From Rhodocyclaceae bacterium (GTDB taxonomy: Bacteria; Pseudomonadota; Gammaproteobacteria; Burkholderiales; Rhodocyclaceae): 64,000 bases of DNA. The notes below the pieces were generated by a model. The model saw nothing but the letters and a program-made list of their open reading frames with translations, ran no database searches and was not told where the DNA came from. Of the stretch, positions 59,034-64,000 are shown in pieces. Numbering within the stretch: position 1 is the stretch's first letter; every line of letters starts with the position of its first letter. Location: contig JADKHX010000011.1 of assembly GCA_016721505.1 (NCBI GenBank), forward strand, positions 62,001-126,000. Direction: 5' to 3'. The position numbers and the translations under genes are program-made.

Positions 59034-62033
59034 ATGCCTCGTTTGTGTTCCCCCGAAATTCTGCACGATGCGCTGTTGACCAATCTGACCGCTGAAGTCG
59101 CTGATTTGTTTGCGAATTGGCCAGCCGTTCAAGCCACCGCGCAGCGCTGGTTACTGGCCTTGCGCGAGAAGCCTGCACCAGTCGGTTCGGTGCAACGCAT
59201 CATGGTGGATTACCCGCTGACCGGCGACGAGGGTCGTGCGCTGATGCGCTTGGTCGAGGCGTTGTTGCGAATTCCTGATCGTGCCACGGCGTTGGATTTC
59301 ATGACTGATCAATTGGCGCGCGGCCGTTTCGATTTGCATGCGGTGAGCGCCGAAGGCATCAGCAAATTGTCGTCGCACGCACTGGACTTCGCACAAAAAT
59401 GCTTGAACGCGCGTGACCGGAATTTGCTGGCGCGTTGGACTTCGTTCCCAATCGCAGATGTAGCGGCAAAAGTCTTGGAACACATGGGCACGCAGTTTGT
59501 TTTTGCCCACGATATCGACGGCGCGATGAAGCGTGCCGGCGGACGCAAGCAAGCGCAAACCTGGCATTCGTTTGACATGCTCGGCGAAGGTGCGCGGACG
59601 ATGGCCGATGCGACTCGTTATACCGACGCTTATCGCGCGGCGATTTTCCGACTGCGGCGTGATGCGGATTCGTCGGTGATGCAGTGCGATGGAATTTCGA
59701 TAAAGCTTTCGGCGCTCGAACCGCGCTACGAGCCCGCACACGCTGAACAATTGCAGCGGCGCTTGTTGCCGGTGTTGCAAGATTTGGCGTTGGAAGCCTG
59801 TCGTGCCAACATTCATTTGACTCTCGATTCCGAAGAAAGTTGGCGGCTGGAATTGTCGCTCGACGTGCTTGATGCTTTGCTTGAACGCTTGAGTCGTATT
59901 CCTGAAACACGCACATGGACAGGGCTTGGATTGGCCGTGCAAGCCTATCAAACCCGGGCGCCGGAAGTGATCGATGCGGTCGCCGCGCTGGCACGCAAGC
60001 ACCAACGGCGATTGATGGTGCGTCTGGTCAAAGGCGCGTATTGGGATAGCGAAATCAAACGTGCGCAAGAGTTGGGCTTAGCGACCTATCCGGTGTTCAC
60101 ACAAAAGCACGAAACCGATCTTTGCTATTTGGCTTGCGCTCAACGCATGCTGGCTGCCAGTGACGTGATTCAGTCGGCATTCGCTACGCACAATCCATTG
60201 AGCCTTTCAGCGGTGCAATTTCTCGCCACCAAATACGGCGTTAGCGATTGGGAATGGCAAGGCTTGCATGGCATGGCTGACACCATGCTCGATGTGTTGG
60301 ACAAAGATCAGCCAACACTGCGTAAGCGCATCTACGCACCAGTTGGCGCGCATGAAAATTTGCTGGCCTATCTGGTACGTCGACTGCTGGAAAATGGCGC
60401 GAACACGAGCTTTGTTCGGTTGCTCGCTGATCCGAGTACGCCGGTGGAAAATTTATTGAATTTGCCGGTCGGTGATAAGACATCTAACAGCGTGCTACCA
60501 GCACCAACTGGCTGGCTGGGCTTTGAAAACAACAAGCTACAACGACCACTCGCACGAGGACTCGATATGCACGAAGAACTAAGCCGCGACGGCCTGAGCA
60601 AGGCGTTTGAGGCGGCAAAAAAGCGCACAACGCCCGTTGCGGATGCCACCGCCGAAATGTTAATTGCGGCGCGCGCTAGTGCAATGGTGGCATGGCCAAA
60701 ATGGGAAGCCACGCCAGTTGCAGATCGCGCAAATATGTTGCGCCGCGCCGCCGCCGAAATGGAAAATCAGCTTGATGATTGGGCGGCAGATTTGGTGCTT
60801 GAAGCGCATAAATCCTGGCCCGATGCGATTAGTGAAGTGCGCGAAGCCGTCGATTTTTTGCGCTACTACGCCAATGAGGCCGAACGTGTCTTGGCACCCG
60901 TTTCTTTGCCTGGCCCAACGGGCGAATCCAATATGTTGCGGCTGACTTCGCGTGGGCCGATTGCCTGCATCAGCCCATGGAATTTTCCGCTCGCCATATT
61001 CATTGGCCAGGTCGCCGCTGCGGTGGTTTGTGGCAATCCAGTATTTGCCAAACCGGCCGAACAAACACCCAAAATTGCCGCACGTGCGGTCGCGCTGTTG
61101 CATCGTTGCGGCGTGCCAAAAGATATATTGCATTGCCTGCCCGGCGCACGTGAAGTGATCGGCGAAGCGCTGATCGCCGCGCCGGAAATCGCCGGTGTCG
61201 CCTTCACTGGATCGGTACGCACGGCGCATCATTTAGCGCGCGCACTGGCCGCCAAATCTGGTCCGCTCACGCCGCTGATTGCCGAGACTGGCGGCATCAA
61301 CGTGATGATTGTCGATTCCACCGCACTGCTCGAACAAGCCACCGATGCCTTGATTGAAGGCGCGTTTCGTTCGGCCGGCCAGCGCTGCAGCGCGACGCGA
61401 TTGGTGTTGGTGCAAGAAGACGTGGCCGAGCCATTGATCGCGCTGCTGCGCGGCGCGATGGCCGAACTGAATTTGGGCGCCGGCGAAGATTTCACCACCG
61501 ATGTGGGACCGGTGATTGACGCCGCGGCACACGCCATGTTGCGCCGCCAAATTGATGCGCTAGGCACGCGCGCAAAATATCTTGCTGCCGCACCTTGCCC
61601 GCCGGAATTTGAAAACACGCATATCGCCCCCAGCCTTTGGGATATCGGTGACATCGATGCGATGCAAAATGTGAAAGAGGAAATTTTTGGTCCGGTTTTG
61701 CAACTTGCCCGCTTCACCGCTGCACAGTGGGACGATTTGCCGCAGCACATCAATGCACTCGGTTATGGTCTCACCCTAGGCTTGCACAGCCGCATCGACA
61801 GCCGCGCCGATGAATTGGAACAACGCTGCCGCGTCGGCAATATCTATATCAATCGCAGCACTATTGGCGCGGTGGTCGGCGTGCAGCCCTTCGGCGGTTG
61901 CGGCTTGTCCGGTACCGGATTCAAAGCCGGTGGGCCGAATTATTTGCTGCGCTTTTGTTCGGAACGCACGCTGACCATCAACACGGCGGCGGCAGGTGGT
62001 AATGCCGATCTCATATCGGGTGGCGCAGGTTAA
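59034..62033 (+). CDS. putA: Bifunctional proline dehydrogenase / P5C dehydrogenase PutA
   Basis: 999 aa, the short PutA type without an N-terminal ribbon-helix-helix, so not a DNA-binding repressor. Domains: small helical arm (about 1-75), PRODH barrel (about 80-450, with LVKGAYWDSEIK and YAPVGAHENLLAYLVRRL), linker (about 480-510), aldehyde dehydrogenase (about 530-990, with PWNFPLAIFIGQ, E751 in AETGG and C785 in SAGQRCSA). It oxidises proline to glutamate, reducing FAD and NAD. Residues 485-494 of the linker come from a 28-bp repeat. A REP doublet follows at once. Confidence 0.96.
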   Translation: MPRLCSPEILHDALLTNLTAEVADLFANWPAVQATAQRWLLALREKPAPVGSVQRIMVDYPLTGDEGRALMRLVEALLRIPDRATALDFMTDQLARGRFDLHAVSAEGISKLSSHALDFAQKCLNARDRNLLARWTSFPIADVAAKVLEHMGTQFVFAHDIDGAMKRAGGRKQAQTWHSFDMLGEGARTMADATRYTDAYRAAIFRLRRDADSSVMQCDGISIKLSALEPRYEPAHAEQLQRRLLPVLQDLALEACRANIHLTLDSEESWRLELSLDVLDALLERLSRIPETRTWTGLGLAVQAYQTRAPEVIDAVAALARKHQRRLMVRLVKGAYWDSEIKRAQELGLATYPVFTQKHETDLCYLACAQRMLAASDVIQSAFATHNPLSLSAVQFLATKYGVSDWEWQGLHGMADTMLDVLDKDQPTLRKRIYAPVGAHENLLAYLVRRLLENGANTSFVRLLADPSTPVENLLNLPVGDKTSNSVLPAPTGWLGFENNKLQRPLARGLDMHEELSRDGLSKAFEAAKKRTTPVADATAEMLIAARASAMVAWPKWEATPVADRANMLRRAAAEMENQLDDWAADLVLEAHKSWPDAISEVREAVDFLRYYANEAERVLAPVSLPGPTGESNMLRLTSRGPIACISPWNFPLAIFIGQVAAAVVCGNPVFAKPAEQTPKIAARAVALLHRCGVPKDILHCLPGAREVIGEALIAAPEIAGVAFTGSVRTAHHLARALAAKSGPLTPLIAETGGINVMIVDSTALLEQATDALIEGAFRSAGQRCSATRLVLVQEDVAEPLIALLRGAMAELNLGAGEDFTTDVGPVIDAAAHAMLRRQIDALGTRAKYLAAAPCPPEFENTHIAPSLWDIGDIDAMQNVKEEIFGPVLQLARFTAAQWDDLPQHINALGYGLTLGLHSRIDSRADELEQRCRVGNIYINRSTIGAVVGVQPFGGCGLSGTGFKAGGPNYLLRFCSERTLTINTAAAGGNADLISGGAG
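60486..60513 (+). repeat. 28-bp dispersed repeat, copy 9 (linker of putA)
   Basis: Left half AACAGCGTGCTA, right half CCAGCACCAACTGGCT. Sense to putA; read as residues 485-494, containing VLPAPTG, between the two enzyme domains. Confidence 0.9.
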
Positions 62034-62102
62034 TGTAGGTCGGAATTTATTCCGACGCTTTGGTGACCTACGAAAAAACGTCGGAATAAATTCCGACCCA
62101 CA
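62034..62102. repeat. REP doublet (BIME-like) between putA and mutS
   Basis: TGTAGGTCGGAATTTATTCC is followed by GACG (62034-62057); an inverted near-copy follows at 62079-62102 (TGTGGGTCGGAATTTATTCC on the minus strand). Each holds the palindrome GTCGGAATTTATTCCGAC after a GTAG or GTGG head, the REP form. It begins one base after the putA stop and may end putA transcription. Confidence 0.85.
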
Positions 62103-62184
62103 AGGCTCAAGATTCGTCGCGTCCCCACGCGGTGGCATCTTTTAGAATGCAGCACCTCGCACCGGCAGCAACCCTGCGCTCCAC

Positions 62185-64000
62185 ATGTCCTCTTCTCCAT
62201 CTCTCGATCTCACCCAACACACGCCGGTGATGCAGCAATGGCTGCGGCACAAGGCCGAGCACGCGGACAAGTTGCTGTTCTTTCGCATGGGCGATTTCTA
62301 CGAATTGTTTTATGAAGACGCGGAAAAAGCCGCGCGCCTGCTCGACATCACGCTGACCTCGCGCGGCCAATCCGCCGGCAAGCCGATTCCGATGGCGGGT
62401 ATTCCCTATCACGCGGCCGAAGGCTATTTGGGCAAGCTGGTGAAGCTCGGTGTGTCGGTCGCTATCTGCGAACAAATCGGCGACCCGGCCACCGCCAAAG
62501 GGCCGGTGGAACGTGCCGTGGCGCGAGTGGTTACACCGGGCACGCTGACTGATGCAAGTCTGCTTAACGACCGGCAAGACAGCTTGTTGCTGGCCTTGTG
62601 CGTCGATCGGCAGCGAGTTGGATTAGCTTGGCTAAATCTCGCCAACGGCGATTTTCGACTTGCAGAATCTTCCTTGGATTCGCTCAGCGGCGAATTCGAA
62701 CGCTTGCGCCCGGCGGAACTTTTATTGCCCGATGGCTTGCGCTCTGAACTTGATGGCAACGACGCTGTAGTGCAACGATTGCCCGATTGGCATTTTGACG
62801 CGAAAGCCGCAAACCATGCCTTATGCGAACATTTCGGCACGCGCGATTTGGCGGCGTTTGGCGCATCTGCAAGTGACGGCGACGTTGATTTAGCACTCGC
62901 GGCAGCTGGCGCTTTGTACCGCTACACCCAAGCCACACAAATGCAAACGCTAAGCCATATCACACGCTTGACGGTAGAGCGTGAAGGCAGCTATTTGCGA
63001 CTCGATGCCGCCACGCGGCGCAACCTGGAAATCTCCGAAACTTTGCGTGGCGAAGCAGCGCCAACGCTGGTTTCATTGCTCGACACTTGCGCCACCAGCA
63101 TGGGCTCACGCTGGCTGCGTCATTGTCTGCACCACCCACTCACCGACCGGCAAATCGCCGCTGCGCGCCATGAAGCTGTCGGGTCGTTGCTGGAAAAATC
63201 TTCAGCGATTTCCAAAGTGTTGAACGGTTTCGCCGACATCGAACGTATCACCGCACGCATTGCCTTGACCAGCGCACGGCCACGCGATCTTTCTGGCTTG
63301 CGTGACAGTTTGGCGCGGCTCGATGCAATACGTTTGTCAGTTGGTGCTGGTGACACGCTGTTGTGCTCCTTACTGACGCAACTGTCCGCCGCCCTAAACA
63401 CGCCGCAAGCCTGCCTGGATTTATTGCTGCAAGCCATCATCACCGAACCCGCTGCACTGATTCGTGACGGCGGTGTCATCGCTACCGGCTACCACGCGGA
63501 GCTCGACGAGCTGCGTGCAATTCAAGATAACTGTGGCGCATTTTTGATCGCGCTGGAAACCCGCGAACGCGAGCGCACCGGCATCAATAGTCTCAAAGTT
63601 GAGTACAACAAAGTTCATGGTTTCTACATCGAAGTCACGCACACCAACACCGACAAAATTCCCGACGACTACCGCCGCCGCCAAACGCTGAAAAATGCCG
63701 AGCGCTACATCACGCCTGAGCTAAAAACCTTCGAGGACAAAGCGCTTTCAGCCAATGACCGCGCACTCGCGCTGGAAAAGCGTTTGTATGACGAACTGCT
63801 AGCAGCGCTGGCAATTCACATTCCGACCTTGCAGCGCATCGCCCGCGCCATTGCTGAGATTGACGGCCTTTGCGCCTTCGCCACTGCGGCCGTGCGGCAC
63901 AACTACAACGCGCCAGAATTTTCTACAGATGCGATCATCGATATCGAAGGCGGGCGACATCCGGTGGTCGAAGCGCAAGTTCGCCTGAGTAATGAAAACT
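62185..64000 (+). CDS. mutS: DNA mismatch repair protein MutS (5' part)
   Basis: 605 codons lie in the window; the ATPase C-terminal part is cut off. The start ATG at 62185 leads to MSSSPSLDLTQHTPV. The mismatch-recognition F38/E40 pair lies in GDFYELF. IPYHAAEGYLGKLV, VEREGSYLRLDAATRRNLE and FNKVHGFYIEVT-like segments follow (connector, core, lever and clamp). Residues 384-393 (LSVGAGDTLL region), between two lever helices, are encoded by a repeat antisense to the gene. Only one copy of mutS is seen. Confidence 0.97.
   Translation, partial: MSSSPSLDLTQHTPVMQQWLRHKAEHADKLLFFRMGDFYELFYEDAEKAARLLDITLTSRGQSAGKPIPMAGIPYHAAEGYLGKLVKLGVSVAICEQIGDPATAKGPVERAVARVVTPGTLTDASLLNDRQDSLLLALCVDRQRVGLAWLNLANGDFRLAESSLDSLSGEFERLRPAELLLPDGLRSELDGNDAVVQRLPDWHFDAKAANHALCEHFGTRDLAAFGASASDGDVDLALAAAGALYRYTQATQMQTLSHITRLTVEREGSYLRLDAATRRNLEISETLRGEAAPTLVSLLDTCATSMGSRWLRHCLHHPLTDRQIAAARHEAVGSLLEKSSAISKVLNGFADIERITARIALTSARPRDLSGLRDSLARLDAIRLSVGAGDTLLCSLLTQLSAALNTPQACLDLLLQAIITEPAALIRDGGVIATGYHAELDELRAIQDNCGAFLIALETRERERTGINSLKVEYNKVHGFYIEVTHTNTDKIPDDYRRRQTLKNAERYITPELKTFEDKALSANDRALALEKRLYDELLAALAIHIPTLQRIARAIAEIDGLCAFATAAVRHNYNAPEFSTDAIIDIEGGRHPVVEAQVRLSNEN
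63335..63362 (-). repeat. 28-bp dispersed repeat, copy 10 (inside mutS)
   Basis: Left half AACAGCGTGTCA, right half CCAGCACCAACTGACA, antisense to mutS. Read in the same antisense frame as the rsgA and M48 copies. Confidence 0.9.

Noticed and set aside
60335..60352. CACCAGTTGGCG in putA as another repeat copy
   Set aside because: It encodes the conserved PutA segment YAPVGAHE, so the likeness is protein-driven chance.
7301..63362. 28-bp repeats as a CRISPR array
   Set aside because: Copies lie kilobases apart in both orientations and inside genes; no regular spacers or cas genes.

Overview
This 64 kb chromosomal window looks betaproteobacterial. The order nuoH-I-J-K-L-M-N then a NUDIX gene, the order murJ-rpsT-DUF3579-argD-argF-argG, and the isc operon with a neighbouring cysE-trmJ all recall Burkholderiales and relatives, but the genus cannot be named from sequence reading alone. 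There are no rRNA or tRNA genes, CRISPR arrays, prophage or complete insertion sequences. Almost everything is housekeeping DNA.

Layout: 1-6.6 kb is the 3' part of the complex I operon (nuoH end to nuoN), followed by a NUDIX hydrolase. 7.6-15.2 kb is an envelope cluster: a DUF1302 outer-membrane protein, a frame-disrupted DUF1329 protein, a YCF48-like propeller and an RND/MMPL exporter. 15.3-27.6 kb holds murJ, rpsT, DUF3579, a lone ParA, argD-argF-argG, ppnP, yajQ, nudL, a CobD/AmpE-like membrane protein, a thiolase and an MFS transporter. 27.6-33.7 kb holds a WYL regulator, rsgA, phhB, an M48 protease, orn, a GT39-like glycosyltransferase and rpmE. 33.9-40.8 kb is an accessory cluster: a CHASE2 adenylate cyclase, two caspase-like proteins (one with a formylglycine-enzyme-like domain), a secreted Sel1-repeat paralogue and a FecR-like secreted protein. 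41-43.7 kb has two overlapping AarF/UbiB-type kinases, then tpx and tatD. 45.2-52.1 kb is a complete isc operon (iscR, second cysteine desulfurase, iscS, iscU, iscA, hscB, hscA, fdx, iscX) with a promoter covered by two IscR-type sites. 52.3-64 kb holds cysE, trmJ, suhB, a DUF389 membrane protein, a glutamine-amidotransferase/YbdK pair, an IS3 remnant, putA and the 5' part of mutS.

The most unusual signal is a dispersed 28-bp repeat with ten clear copies about 6 kb apart, in both orientations. Seven copies lie inside conserved genes (rsgA, M48 protease, caspase-FGE, second cysteine desulfurase, trmJ, putA, mutS) and are translated in four different reading frames. Its right half also ends a second, longer double-hairpin repeat (three clear copies, one possible). 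One long-repeat copy sits across the start region of a caspase gene. Other structural signals are a 42-bp inverted repeat between iscS and iscU, a REP doublet between putA and mutS, and three single-base losses that break and then restore the DUF1329 frame.

Functional links: complex I, proline catabolism (PutA) and thiolase feed respiration; argD-F-G make arginine; cysE plus two desulfurases and the isc system link cysteine synthesis to Fe-S assembly under IscR; the CHASE2 cyclase and caspase-like genes look like one signalling unit of unknown output.
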